DNA from: Amphibalanus amphitrite
Taxonomy: Eukaryota; Arthropoda; Thecostraca; Balanomorpha; Balanidae
DNA: 64,000 bases
Assembly: GCF_019059575.1 (NCBI RefSeq)
Contig: NW_024881521.1
Coordinates: forward strand, 1,103,297-1,167,296
Reading direction: 5' to 3'
Below the pieces are notes generated by a model. It ran no database searches and was not told the origin of the DNA. It saw only the letters and a list, made by a program, of their open reading frames with translations. Positions 44,687-60,325 of this stretch are shown here, piece by piece; position 1 is the first letter of the stretch, and each line of letters begins with the position of its first letter. The position numbers and the translations under genes were made by a program.

Positions 44687-45850
44687 CTAATTGGATTGCA
44701 ATGAAGCCTTAATTGCGTGACCTCCTAGCTTTCTACCAGCATTTTCTATTCTACGTTTATGGCTAGGCCTTGATGCACACACGGTGGAAGCTGTAAAGTC
44801 GGCCTGTGTAACGTTTAACCGTTTCTCTCTTGCTAGCCAAATAGTATGGGCGACTACTTTCTCTTTCCTAGTTTTCGCGCAGTGACCCATGAACTTCCTC
44901 TGCCTCTCATGCAGTGGTTGTCGTTCAGCGCGTCTATCACATGGATTACACTGTCTGACAATGGGAAAACAGCCGTGCCGTACCGCCCGGGGTCAGAGGT
45001 GCCCGTAACGACCCTAATGCGTCACAATCTCGCTCCATTCAGCCTGATTTGATTGGCGCTCTTTGCGGTGCTGCGGTGAGACGCCGTGCTAGAGGCCGCC
45101 TTCACGCGTAAAAGCGGTGATCTGATTTGACGTGCATGAGCAAGCATGAGGTCGTGAACTCGCTCATTTGCGATGTTGAGGTGTCCACTGAAAAAAATAT
45201 TGACTAACTACGACCTAATAAACGAAGTCATGTCAAGGGAAAACTTTGCGTTCCAAAATATTTGTCATTTAACCAACCCAAAACCAGCGAGCACTCAGTA
45301 ACCAAGCGACGACAACGCGTATACTAGTGCTAGGCATTACAGGAACCAAAGGGAAACAACTGGAAAACAATAGAATAACCAATGCTTAGCATACACTTCG
45401 CAATGCCACCAAAGGTACAACTAACAGTTGCGCATTCTGCAACTAACCCACTATCATGTCTGTGCAAGGTTTATACTATGATGTACAATATCTGTACCAA
45501 GTCAATACAGCGAGCTTACCAACCCAAATACCAGGTATTCACTAGCCTGGTACTAACCCCCTTCCCTCACCCCCCCCCCCCACCCATAGGTACCTACGGT
45601 ATTCCGTTGCGCCTCTCAACCAAAGCTTAAAAAGATAAGTTTGATTTCCAGATCATTTATTAAAAAAAAAACGCTAAATAACATTTCCGAGCGTAGTTTT
45701 CCATGAACTCATTACACACGAATGACAGGAAATATTATCACACCAGTTTTCCACATCATGCCTTCCATGTTACGCGGTCTGGCTGTATGCCAGAAGAAAG
45801 AAACGCGGTCTCTTGACTAGCTGCAAACAACGCCACTCCGGCGGCTACCC
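44687..45850. other. Intergenic stretch, nothing assigned
   Basis: AT-rich, with a poly-C run at about 45571-45582. A TTTATT at 45655-45660 (AATAAA on the minus strand) is the only possible gene-end signal. Confidence 0.5.
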
Positions 45851-45855
45851 GTACT

Positions 45856-46243
45856 TTACCGGGCCGCCGCACCGGCGCCACCCTTCAGGGCCACGCTCAC
45901 GGCGAGAAACAGCATGTGCTTCATGACTTCACCATGGAAGCGGTGGAAGCGCTGTCTGACTCTGTCTTTGGGCGCTTCCGACGCCCAAGACATGATACGA
46001 CAGATAGCGCCAGGTGGACCGAGAGCCCGTGGGGTATTTGAGAGAGAAGACGAAGAGGGCCACGAACCATACGCCAGGAGAGTGTCCTTCGCTGTCACTT
46101 CCGCCACCTCTAGGCTCTACTCCATCGATGAAGACAGTGCCGCCGGCCACGACAGCACCAGGACCATCGCCATCGTTGAGGAATATATCCAGGGCGTCGC
46201 CCAATGTCCAGGCGATGGCCTTCGGGACGCTATCTGAAATTTG
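45856..46243. other. Coding-like segment of uncertain strand
   Basis: Three long open frames overlap here. On plus, a frame from about 45866 reads RQIAPGGPRARGVFEREDEE, then TSRLYSIDEDSAAGHDSTRT, and stops at 46235-46237, with ATTAAA 20 bases on. On minus, one frame after a good acceptor (TTTCAAATTTCAG, boundary about 46243) reads SVPKAIAWTLGDALDIFLND, then AVVAGGTVFIDGVEPR. Another minus frame ends RFHRFHGEVMKHMLFLAVSV and stops at 45856, with AATAAA 200 bases downstream. I recognise none of them. At most one strand is real, and all could be chance. Confidence 0.3.
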
Positions 46244-46358
46244 AAAAGAGACATGCATTAAACATATTTAGGGAAAACTGCAAATGGAAAGGGCACGTGG
46301 GACGGCCGACACAGACAGGACAGCTAAATCACAACTAAATAAAAGAAAGAGAAGAGAA

Positions 46359-48277
<1,919 letters not shown>

Positions 48278-48600
48278 CTAGAGTATAACTGGATCTGTCC
48301 TAAACAAACACCCGCTGGTCACAACCGAATTATCTGTGGCTCCGTTAGCGCGGATGGTGATTATTACAGGGCTGTGCGGTCCACAGCCTGAGAAAGCGTC
48401 GGGAGAGGCTGTGGTTACAGTCAGCCGGAGGTAGACATGGGACGCCAACGCCTCATCCTCCAGGTCAAACAAGACCCAGCCACCCTCCTTGTTCTGTGGT
48501 GTGATGAATACAGTCTGCTTCACAGCGACATGCATTGCCGATGATATGTGCATCGCATGACCCTGGCTCTTCCAGGACTCTCTCTTGACCTCAGAGGGCA
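48278..48600 (-). CDS. Candidate exon of an unrecognised minus-strand gene
   Basis: After a minus-strand acceptor (TTATGCTGATTCGCAG), the frame reads PSEVKRESWKSQGHAMHISS, then MHVAVKQTVFITPQNKEGGW, VLFDLEDEALASHVYLRLTV and SPVIITIRANGATDNSVV, to a TAG at 48278-48280. The alternating hydrophobic/polar pattern and two Cys suggest a beta-rich extracellular domain. No family was recognised. It may be a last exon or may use a donor before the stop; no poly(A) signal was seen. No partner exons were identified. Confidence 0.42.
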
Positions 48601-48605
48601 CTGCG

Positions 48606-51600
48606 AATCAGCATAATGTTGCAACACGAGACAGTGACGTTCTGTTTACGGCGAAAACGTCCGAGTTCTCGGTGTTTATCAGTGGTAATTCCCGACGGAG
48701 TATCAACACTGCAGTCCGACGAACTGCAACGGCTGGTCATCCGAGTTCACAGGTCGTCGCCACTAATTTATTGACAATGTTTCCCACCACCATCGAGCGC
48801 CGTCTCATTTCTGCGCATTGAAGCGAGCGGCAGAATGATAAACTGGCCACATATCTCAATAACCCGTCCTCGACGACAGGTTCGATTCTGTAAAACAACT
48901 GTCTAGTATCTATTCGGCGCCGAGTGTCTCGCATACTTCCGTCTGATTGCATCAACGCCGGCTCGTATTTCAGAGCAAAAACGCGCTGCGCCGAATGTCC
49001 CGACATAGAGCACGCAGATGTGACTGTTCAGTCGGCGGCGGAGAGGCCATCAGCATACCAATGACCGGCTACCGTACAGGCGGCCCTTTCAATTCTCCGC
49101 TCGTAGCTGAGCCGCCAACAATTGATTACGGACTGCGGCCTGCCAATTAGAGATGATTTATTGCGGGAGAAGATGGCTCGGGTCGAGTCTGAGTTCGCAC
49201 GGGTCACCGTCAGCTCACACGGGACTGGACGACGGTGACCCGACCGGACCGGCTGCAGATGGGAGGATTTAATACCAAGGCGGTACCGTGACACGAGTCA
49301 CCTGTCGCACGTCTATGTATGGTATATAGGATATTTCATATGGAACTTTTGCTGCCAAGACAGCGATATGTGCTTTTAATAGTCCTACTCTGTAACAAGC
49401 CTTCATTTCGCCTAATGCCGTGTTTAATGAGACACGAAATTGACAAATGACAATTTAAACTGTGAACTATGACCTAAGTACGTTACCAATGCAATCTTAG
49501 CACCGCGATCTCGGAGGTCCAGCCTGACCTCCACCACCCCTATATATTTTGCCCTAACTCAACTCTCCTTTCACTGCACATTGCGCCACACGGGGCTGTT
49601 AGCACAGCTACAATCAGCGAGAGATCTTAGCCCGGCTCTGTGGCCCAAAGGCCCACATTGCTGAACCCTCATGTAACTAGACTGAAGATGGAGAGCCTCG
49701 CTGTGACCCGAGCTGATCGGAGCTTTCCCTTTTTGATGTGAGATCTGCAGACCGCTCACTGCAATTAGACTCCATAAAATATCGTATACAAGCTCTGAAG
49801 TATGATTATCCGCGCATGAAAAGGTGGCGCGAGAACAATTCAGACCGGACGCAACAAGACTCTGCGTTAAAGGAAAGCAGGTTGACGAAGTTCGTCCATA
49901 TCAGAGAGTTAAAGTGCCGAGAAACATTGATAAATATCACACGAAAGAAACAACAAACTAGACGTAATCACAAGCTGCCGACGAAAGGTGCACAATTTTC
50001 CGGGAAAACGGTCGGACATGCAGTTAATCTCCCAGCTGCAGTGCGGTGCAGGAGATACCATCTGGCCGTGTAAGTAGCCGAGCGACCCAGACTTTATTCG
50101 CTCCTCTCACGTCTCTCGAAAGTCGCTACCTTGAGCCTTCTGTTACTGCACCGGCAACACTGTCCGTTTTGCAGTTTGTGCAGCTGTTAGAGACTGAGTC
50201 AGAGCGGTCACCATTCTATCATGCAACTTTAGTACCAGGAGGGCAATCTAGCATGTTTAGCAATATCGCGTGAATGAACATTTTACCACTTCTGTTTCGA
50301 GTGAAAGCCTGGCGCTGGAAGGACCTTCAGACGCATGAGAACTGGAAGCGAGCCAACACATGCTAGCCATCAAGAAATATTTTTTACGTGTCGTAATGTC
50401 AAACTGGAACTGAAAGTATATGCTGAGTCAAAGTTCCAATCTGTAATTCCTATTGCTTAGTGCCGTGTGTTAGTCTGTTGACGTTGGCGCCTTGACCTAC
50501 TGAGGCCCTGCAGTCTCTCAGTCCGCCCACCTCCATCAATCGGCAGCCCCTGGCATCTGACGCGTGTCCGGTCCGTGCCATCGGTGGTAGGCCGTACGTC
50601 AGCGCCGCTATCACCGGCACGTGCCAACACGTGCTGTCGGCACGTCAGACCGACATATGGCACGGCACGGCACGGCCCTGAGCCGGAGGGCGGGGGAGGG
50701 GGAGGGTGCAGCCTGCACGCCCCCGCTTCCGGCTCTGTCGAGCGGTCTGCAACACTCCTCAGACGTCAATACACCGGCATCAACTGCAGATGGGGCGCCG
50801 ACGGACGGTGATTTGTTTGTGTTGGGGTGTCGTTTTGAGAGGGTGGCTGGACCGCAGCGAGAGGCGCTCCCCCTCTCCGATACCGCGGGCTGGCCCATCA
50901 GAGCCCGATGTCGACGCCCATCAGTCACCCTGTGTCATTCCAGACGGCGGAGTTCGGCCATCTCGCCTGGATTCCCCGAGCACCTGTCCGTTTTTATCTA
51001 TCCACCAGAAGACGACCCAATCAGATGGGCACGTAAATGAGACGGACCTGTTTCGCGGGGCCAGGACAACCATGTGTTAATGAGCGACACGTCAGCGAGG
51101 CTCTGACCCGACGCTGCTTCGCTCCAAGGTAGTCCGTTTAGTTTACAATTTTAATGCTACCTCATACATTAACAGTAGCTACCTTACACAGGACATTACA
51201 CCGAAATGCTTGACATTGATACGGGGAGGTAATGGCGCACATTAATCGATTCAAATTTACCGGCTCTCCCTCTCTGTTTATATATTCAATGTCACTCGGT
51301 GTAAAATGTGGTGACTAACTATGCATCGCATGTGTGCATTGTGCACCGCAAACCACGTGCACATTTTTATTTGCGTTGAACAATGCAGCCTTGGAAGAAA
51401 CTGACGGCATTGTGGTTTAAAACCACTCAAATCGACCAGCACTTTCACATGAACCGCAATAAAACGTTGCTGAACAATCATTTGATAGCTTACCAGCATT
51501 TCACATGTTTTTAAGTATTTTCTTGCGGACAGTGATTAGTCATAAATGCTTTTTTATTTCTTGTTTTAAGTCACCTTAAACGGGACACAATGGTATTGCT

Positions 51601-54600
51601 GAGGCCAAAAAAGATAGGGCTGTATTTTTGTACAGTATGTACATAAATATTATTCAGCGATTAATTATAGCAGCGGTAGAAAGACTTTATAGATACACAT
51701 AGGTAGGTATGTCTTTTGTATGAGGCGTTTGCATGATGCAAACGAATTGATGATAATTTCGCTGATCCAGCAGCTCGGATGATGATATACCTAACCTATT
51801 GCTATCGCGTCAAATTAACTTCATACCTGTACCTACCCATCTATCAGTGCGTGGGGCGTGTGGGTCTGAAATTGAATAGACCCATCCCATGGAACAAATA
51901 AGCGATTTCATGAATATTTTAACCGCTCGAACCGAAGACGTCGGAGGCATTCATTGGAGGAAAGTCAGCACGCAAGAACCGTTGGTGTTGTAAATGAGCG
52001 TATGTATTTTTTGTTCTGTTTTTTTTTTTTTTGAAGCACTTACCCATAACGCACATGTGATTGTATTTAGGCGGTATAAAAAATACATGCCTGCGTACGA
52101 CAGCATGTGACCGTTTTTTTTTTTTTTTGTACGCAAACACCGTTTCGTGGTGCCCGGTGTAAGTGGGCTCTCCATTCCGAGCTGACAAATCCCGCCGGTT
52201 GAAACTGTGGAGATAACTGAGGGCGTCTCCGGGAGAGCTGTTCTGCAGAGTAGGTCGGCCCTTTATTCCGCCGCCCGTAACTGCCTGGGACGGTACGGGG
52301 ACCGCCCCGACTCAGACCCGGGCCGTAAAACAGTGGAGCTGGACAGTACGGGCCGGACGGGACGGGATGAGGGTCCTCCCCCGCCGCGGGGGGCTGAGAT
52401 CACGTACCGATAACGCCACCTGGGCCAGACGAACCGCCACGCACGGCTGAAGGCGACACAGAGAGCGCCGGGGCCGAGGGTGGGAACCTCAGCGTGGTGC
52501 GGGCGGCACAGCGGCGGCTCTGGTCGGACCGACGCGAACACACACGGACACCCGCGGCTGCGACAGGCCAGAGGTGCAGAGATAAATGCTCGGGGACAGG
52601 TGCAGAGATCTATACAGTGTCTGAGCTGGATGAACGGTAGCCACGACAGCACTCACAGTGGGTGGTAGAGGACGACAACAGGTGATAACCGACAGGCATT
52701 CCTCGGCATCTGTCCCCGTACCCAGTGCCGTATATATGTTGATAAGACCCTGAGAGCCTTCGACCTGAAAAGAGCGTGCTGCGGAATATGAAATATTGTG
52801 GAAACACAATGGTAGCAGTCTCATAGAGCATTTTCCTCACTTTTAAGGCACAACGATAGGTTATGAGAGGAACAGTATCGAGAATATCATCTAGTGCTGA
52901 CACCATGCGGCCGTCGGCTGCCTCACTCCGAAACCCATCTTCTGATCACCTCCTAATGGTTCCTCTGTCAATTAGTCGGACATGATTTATGTTCTTTCCA
53001 TTCTGCTGACACCCCGCCGAGGAAAAATGCCCGGATAATATTGGTTCGGAGCTGTGTTCGGCGTCATTTGTGCGGTAATGGAAGTCGTGTCATTACTGGG
53101 GCTGGGTTCCTTCAGACGGGGCAGGGGTCAGACCGTAATGGTAACAAGGGCTGAAGTGAACAGGGGTTCTGTTTCTGGTGTCCCTGTGGGCGGTAGCAGC
53201 CGCAGGGAGGAACGGCAGGGCGGTGGACGGTAACGCTGGCCGATGGGCGATGGGCGATGGCCAACGAGGCAATGAGGGCGAGGCGGCGGAATGTATTATC
53301 AGCGGCGTTGTTTGCGGCGACGATGAAGCCTTCTTTGTCTTATGTTTCTGGGGCGGTCTCGGCGGCGTTTGATGCTAACAGTGCACATATTTGCATACAG
53401 ATGTAGGGGCGGGAGCAGGCGATACCGCAGAGTGCTGCTGCCGGATGAGAGAGCGGGGAGGAGAGAAGGAGAGAGGAAGAGAGGCGGGGGAGAAGTTCAT
53501 TGTCTGAGTGGTGGGCGGAGTCGGAGAGGCGCGCTTGTTGACCCGCGGGGACGTGGGATACGGTGGGGAGGGGAAGTGCGAAGGATGGGAGGGGAGGGGA
53601 GGGGTGAGGATGCGTGGTGAGCGGCGACTGTAATGAACCACAAACACCAAACACCAAACAGCGATCCATCAGAGGTGCCGCAGCCGGCCGACGCAGCCGC
53701 CGAGTTCCACAGCAGCGGTGAAAACAGTCGGCAAAAACCAGCGGCACACTCAATTACTGATAACGCTGAGCTCATATTTCGTAAAACAACTCACATGCAT
53801 CAAACAGCTACCTACTGAAAGCCTGCAAGTCGGTAGCCTTGTAAATCAATGTCCGATTGAGTAGATAAATAATACACAAGTCATGTGCTCCGTTACGATC
53901 GTGGTATTTCTCTCAACACATCTGGTAACTAAGCAGAGACAAATGACCACCTTTATCTCCTCTGTGCTATTCCGGACGTGACTGTGGGACCAGTCACCAT
54001 GCGCTGCCCACGCGGTCGATCCCAAGACTCCCCGACCTCCCCGGCTCCTGCCCACGTCTCAGCAGGCGCCGCACCTGCGATTTTACGCCCAGACGCCGAC
54101 TGACGCGCGTGGGTCGGACAGGGCGGTGGTGATGCGCCCCACCCCAGTCCCGCCGATCGGCCAGTGTGAATTCATTACCGCGGAGAAGCCCGGTTAGCGC
54201 ACTGCCCGTGGACAAAGGCAGCGGCGGTTCGGCACCGGTCGGCTACGCCGCTTTGATAGATGAATTTATGGGGCGTCTCGTCGGAGCATTAATGAGCAGG
54301 CAGGCGCCAGGAGGCCAGTGTTTTCCTAGCAGCGAGATCTAAATCCGAGCCGACAGCCGTGCGAGGCAGTACCTAATGCAGGCATGGTAGCCCTGTAATG
54401 TACAGGCTCTGAAACGGTGATAGCACGCTCATTAATGCAAATGTAAACATAGATTTATACTAATGTCAGTGCCAGCCAGGTCTATATGGGTGCGCTTACA
54501 ATATAAATTGTTTGATATATTAGGTCGGCCATGCAGCCGCAGCACCTTTCTTGGTTAGAATTAATTCCTTTACGAAGGGCATTCCACCTTCTCACATGCC

Positions 54601-56827
54601 TGGAAGTTCCCTCAGTTTATGACATCACCCTCCAGCTCAGCGACCGACCACAAAAGCGATAAATCAGAACCAAGAGACCGGCTGACGGGCCGGCCGAATC
54701 AAGACATCGGTATGGTACACCGCCGAATCATCGGCGCACCATACACAGCCTGTCGGCACACACCCATCTGCATGACAAGGCCGGCAACAAAGCGCCGCTG
54801 ATCGTCACGGCCGCGCCACCCACGTCGCGCGGCGCAGACCCGATCGCCGCCCCGCGCCGTTCCCAGTTCTGGGCGGATAATAACTGATTGACTGGGCCGA
54901 TCGGCTCGGCTGTGACAGAAGAACTCGGATGGTGATCGGTGGATCTCTATCGGTTCTCACACTGTCACGCCTCGTACAGAGCGGGCGCCACCCGCCGCGA
55001 CCACCTCGGACCGGTCACGGATCCCCAGCGACTGAGCCGCCACGAGAGACCGGCTCCTCACCGGGAGACTATTAGCGCAACACCGTGAAAAATTAGCCGC
55101 AATCCATTTGTTTTGCTTGGACTGCTGCCATGCTGTGATAATGGATGAGACCGAAGCGGCTGGGTCGGGGTCTCTGAGTTGAGTCTGTCCGTTGGGCCTT
55201 GTATGCTGTCTGGGACCTTGTAATACTGTCTAGGACGATGTCTGATGTCTGGGATCTTGTCTAGCGCCCGGGGTCGGTGCAGGGTGCCCGGCGCCAACTC
55301 TCGACCTTCGACGCTGAAGCTATTTATCACTGCAGCATTGACAGCGACCGTGGCCTGCGGGTGCGGGGTGGGCTGAGGCCCTCCATGGGAGGCCTCACCT
55401 CCTGCGCCGTTCAACACCTGACATATATGACACGTGACACTTGGTCGGTACAGGTGAATGACATGTGGTCCGTCAAACCCACCGAGGGGCCATGGGCCAA
55501 CTCAAGGAGCGCATGCCCGACGTGCAGAACCACCCTTCCGTCTTGTTGCCCACTGCAACAGAGGCCGCCTTTCTATCCGATGCAAATTGTGGGGCCCGCG
55601 CTGCACAGCGGGGTTCGTTCAGTGCGACTGTTGGTATGATTTGCCACTGATGAGAGTGCTCTTCCAGTTCGTTGACTTATTAAATATCCCACGTCATCGC
55701 ACGGTGGGCGGTTCCGAGTGTAGCCGTGCCGTATAAATGGTCCGTTCACGAAACCGGGGCAGCTTCTATGAGCTGCGAACACGGTCCGCACGCATCGACA
55801 GCGCCTGTCTATGGCGTTTGATGTTACCGGCAAAGTGCCGCCCCTGGTTAATGCTGGGTGGAGAACTTGCTACAGGCTATATCTATTGAAAACCCTCCTG
55901 GCGCGGCAACTTTGCATTGTCAAGTACGTTGCATTGCATGTAATGAATACTGCATACCAATGCCTGTTTCACTAATTTAAATCATCGCATTGACCGAGCT
56001 CGTCAAGCAAATCGTGCAAATTTGAATTCTGGTCACGACACGGCGCATGTATTCCTGGCAGCATTCAGCAATCGTACCTCAAACGGAAAACAGTCGATTT
56101 TACACCTTCGGTGCTGACCAGACGCCATGCAATGCTCCGACCGCAGGCATGGCTGCACGGCGCACGCTTCACCACCGGGCGTGTTACAAAAGGCAGAGCG
56201 CTCCGCTCCAAACATCACACCAGCCTTGCTGCCGGTTGACGACGGCTAGCAGAGCTCCAGTGCCGATGATAAAACCGACTATAAGCGCACGTCTGCATAC
56301 TGTGGCCCTACCCTGTGTCGCTACATTGAGGGTGTTGTTGCTACCCCGACTTTATAGTAGCACCGACTGCCGTGGGTCAGGACCCCCCCCCCCCCCCAGT
56401 CGCCGGCGACGACGGTAGATCGGCACGACCCCGTGTTTGTTTGGACGCGGCGCGGGAGCAGCGTTTTTGCAGCGCTCGTGCCGGCCCAGCGGAGACGCAC
56501 ATGTCCTGTCGGTGTCACACCCGGCGGCCTACCTGGCACGCGCTGCCGCCCCCGCCCCCGCCCCGCCCGTGGACGGTGGGTCGCCTGTCCCGCACCTGAC
56601 CAGTTTGTTTACTGGCGGTCTCGAACATGGGGGCGGTACGACAGACCACTCGTATGTCGCCCCCTGACCCAGATATGCACTCGGAAGCACATCGAGTGTC
56701 GACTGGCCGATGATCGGTGCGGTGAGGTCAGCGGACGTGGCAGCGATTTGTTGCAAATGATTGTTCGCAGGTACGGCTGTGCACGGCGTGGTGATTGGTG
56801 CACACACCCAGTGGCTGGGTTGGGTTA
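48606..56827. other. Long stretch without a supported gene
   Basis: Many short open frames occur on both strands but none carries recognisable motifs or splice pairs. It contains T runs (52019-52032, 52116-52128), a poly-C (56383-56397) and GC-rich islands near 50.6, 52.3 and 54.0 kb, which could be regulatory. Confidence 0.5.
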
Positions 56828-57002
56828 TCACCTGTCACCTTCACCTGTCACCTGAGGGAGGTGTTGCGAGTAGCGACAGCCGCCGAGCCGCAGCAACTGT
56901 CCTGAAGGTGACAGCGCGCTGGACTGTCACCTGTCACCTGAGGGAAGGTGTAGCGACAGCCGCCGAGCCGCAGCGGCTGTCCTGAAGGTGACAGTACGCT
57001 GT
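56828..57002. repeat. Two-copy tandem duplication (about 85-95 bp)
   Basis: Two units share CCTGTCACCTGAGGGA, then AGCGACAGCCGCCGAGCCGC, then TGTCCTGAAGGTGACAG. Inside each unit the CTGTCACCT and AGGTGACAG parts are inverted, so each copy can fold. Confidence 0.85.
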
Positions 57003-60000
57003 GACAACTGTCACCTGCAGCAGCACCGCTGCATGACAGACGGGTTACGGGTGGAGAGAGGTGGCTGAGAAGCTGCTCCCTGCAGCGCGCGACCTCACCG
57101 CTCTACCCCGTACAGAGCAAGGAGCGGCCACAAGGCCGACCTCCGGCCCTCTGCCTCTCTGCCACCAGGAAGGATGTCCCGGCCGCCGAAAGTTGAGCGT
57201 CCCTTACCACCCTGACCCCGTTACAGCTGATTGCCCTCTGCGAACCGGGTAGCAGCCACACCGAAATAGCACTGCTGTGTCATCCTGAGAGACAGCCGTC
57301 CGCGGAGATATGAAATGCAGGCTTAAACGCTTCCATTTAAAACCGCTATCGTCCGCGGGAGGTCGGCTGATATTATTACACCCGTCATTACAGATTGCAG
57401 GAGACATGCAACGCCGGTGGAGGTACACCACATGAATTCATTAATTCACGATATACTGCCGCGGCTGGGGCTGTGCGGGTCGGGTATAAGTCACTGTCCG
57501 TCAGATATCCCCTCCATCAGATCTGTGGGCTCTGTGCCAGCAGTGCGGTGAGGAGAACCATGTCTCGGGGGCTCTCCGCCGGCCTTGCAGACGGGGAAAC
57601 AGACATGGATTGGTTGATACGACCCGGTCACGGAGTGGTCTGCCTAGTCAGGTATACATACAGTGGCGGTGGCCGTGCAGGCATGGCTATCGGCTGTCGG
57701 TTTGATATTCGAGGGTTGAGATTCGGTTTTAGATCTGATCAGCACGTTCGGAGTATATCGGACGTCATTAGTGATCAATGATCAATTGTTCCCGATCAGT
57801 AACAGATTATCCACCAGGCACCGACCACTGCAAAAATTGCAGAGTGCAGGCGCATGATCGCTTACGACGGGGTCGGGGACCGCTGTAAGCAATGAAATTC
57901 TATGATTGATATTCCCAGTGACCACTGACCACAGGGTACTAGCAACTGATTCACTGACCGACACTCAGCACTGACCAAGGACCACTGACTAACTGTCACC
58001 ATGTTTGACCGTTAAAACCACTGACCAATGACTACGGGCCACGGGACAGTTATTCCACCCCTGTGACCGCTGCCTACGACCACTGACCGCGCCTCCCGGA
58101 TCTGTTGGAGACACCACATCATTGCCCGGTCATCGGCGCCATTGTCTGAGCCGACTGCCGAGAGAAGGGCAGTCAGCTCCCCACTCAACAGCACCCCTCC
58201 CCACCACTTAACTGCAGCACGAACAGCAGACAACACATCATCGCATCTATCAGAAGGCAGTGGGGGGGGGGGGGGGGGGGTTCTCCAGAGCACACCGAGA
58301 GGCGGCTTGCTCTATAGCATGGGACGTTTGAAGTTGCCATGGCTTAGTTCAGAAGTTTGATGTATTTTGTCATGCTGCGTCATTATCACAGCAAGATCTG
58401 TTCGATACCTGCAGTCTGTGCGTGTTGTGTCCTTGGAAGAATGCCAGTAAAACGTCCAAATGCAAGCCACCGTCTCCTCGACGACGGAGAAAAGTATTGC
58501 AGGGCATGGTTCGATCACTGGACGGTATCTTCAGTATCTTATATACTTTTCCAGCAACGTACCGCTTCGAATAGTTTTCTCGGGAGTTTTACGACACCAA
58601 TACGGCACCGCGAAGCTCAATCCCGTGACTTTGACATATCACTGACACCGTTACCTGACGACACTCACGACCAATGCCGACTGCCATTTCAGCCGTGTCG
58701 GCCGGCGATGGCGTCAGTGGGACTGAATTCAACACCGCGGCTTTAGTTACAACTCGACCCGGCGCGGGGCGATCACTTTCCCCAGGTCGGCGGATCAAAT
58801 GGCAGAACTGCGAGCCGTCGGTGGTGGTGGCGCCAGGCTGATCGTGTGCACTTGCAGGGAGCCCCTCCCTACCTTTGGTCTGTAATGGTATCAGACCTCC
58901 CCTACCGCAGGTTACCACAATCACCACCACACTGTAAGGGGAGGCTCCGATCGGTCTGAATGGGTTATAGAGGATTCTTCATGGCTCCGAGTGGAAGATA
59001 CAAGAGCTTCCACGAGTGGTCCATGAGGAATCGCAGTGCGAGATAGATGCATCCCTGCACTGTAGACCCAATGGCAAATAAACCTCTGCTAGAAAGATAT
59101 GAGTATTTCACCGGATCACTTGCGCTTATATTGGTGACCTGTCCCACTACCATTGACACAGTTGAAGACTGCAGTGTTCACGCACGCTCCTTCAGACGAT
59201 GGCACATCACGTTTTCATGCATTTGTAGAACGTGCAATGTTTTAAGCTCTGTTCATTTACGGCCTTGTTAGCTCAACTATGGAGTAGGAATGCAAAGTAA
59301 CATAGTTCGACGGCTTGTCATTCTTCAGTATTTTCCGATTGGCGACCTGTCGCAATGTCACATGTAACTATACTGTCTCGTTAGATCTTTCCGCTTTGGC
59401 ACCTGTCTTGTTGACGGACCTTCACCTCAAATGCCCCTGCCGCGTGCCATGCGCGCCGACCCATCTCACAGATGTCAGCGTCTGGTGTGACAGGTTACCT
59501 CCCCTGTCAACTGTCCAGTTGACAGTCTATCACAGTCCGACACACGCAGTACGTCGGGTGGCTACTGGCCAGCGACCAGCCCCCCGCGACACACGTTGTG
59601 TTGCCTCCCTCCGTCACCTGATCCGTCTGCTTGCCGAGGAATGCGAGGGGCGGATACGGTGGAACGGTGGGTTCCGACAGCCGGTGACCCACCGCTTCCC
59701 TCTCCCGTCTGACCACTTGACCGCCGCAATGACCACCGGTCAGACGATCTCCATTGCTGGGAAAGCTGGAGCCGCCCGCCGTGCGGCCGAATGACATGAA
59801 ATCGGCGCCAGATCGGCACTTCATGGTCGCCGGTGCATATTTGGAGTGGCACCATCGAGGCCCTCAGACAGTCCGATGATGGGACGATTCGCAGGGTTCA
59901 ACGGACAAGGCTGGGGTACGTTCCTGTCACTGTGAAACGAGGCTAGGCGACCGCCTGCAGTCCGCATGCAATGTGAAATGCATGTCATTTGGGTGTCCGC

Positions 60001-60325
60001 CTACATGGAGAACTAATGCCGAATAAGGAATCCCAATCAGCCGCGACATTTTTTTACATGCAGCAGCTGCCAGATTTTGGGTTGTTGCACCCAAGGCCCT
60101 AAAACGTTGCACCTTGGTTGCACCGGCTCAGCTGCAGAATTATGGCGTGTGGACGGGTGGATCGCAGACAATCTTGCGTGTCATCTACTCACGTGCGTCT
60201 TGTACAAGTGGCACCGTTGCTAACAAGTTGTCATATGATTCTACATGGGTAGTCCACGGGTGCAACTTACAAAGAAGGTTGCAGGTATGGTGCTACGCAT
60301 TGTAGGCCGAAATTGTCTTTGCGTA
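57003..60325. other. Stretch without a supported gene
   Basis: It contains a degenerate CACTGACC repeat (57915-58030) and a 22-base G run (58262-58280 region). No exon was recognised. Confidence 0.5.

Noticed and set aside
49738..50073. 111-codon plus-strand frame rich in Arg/Lys
   Set aside because: No family resemblance and no neighbouring exons. Not supported as a gene.
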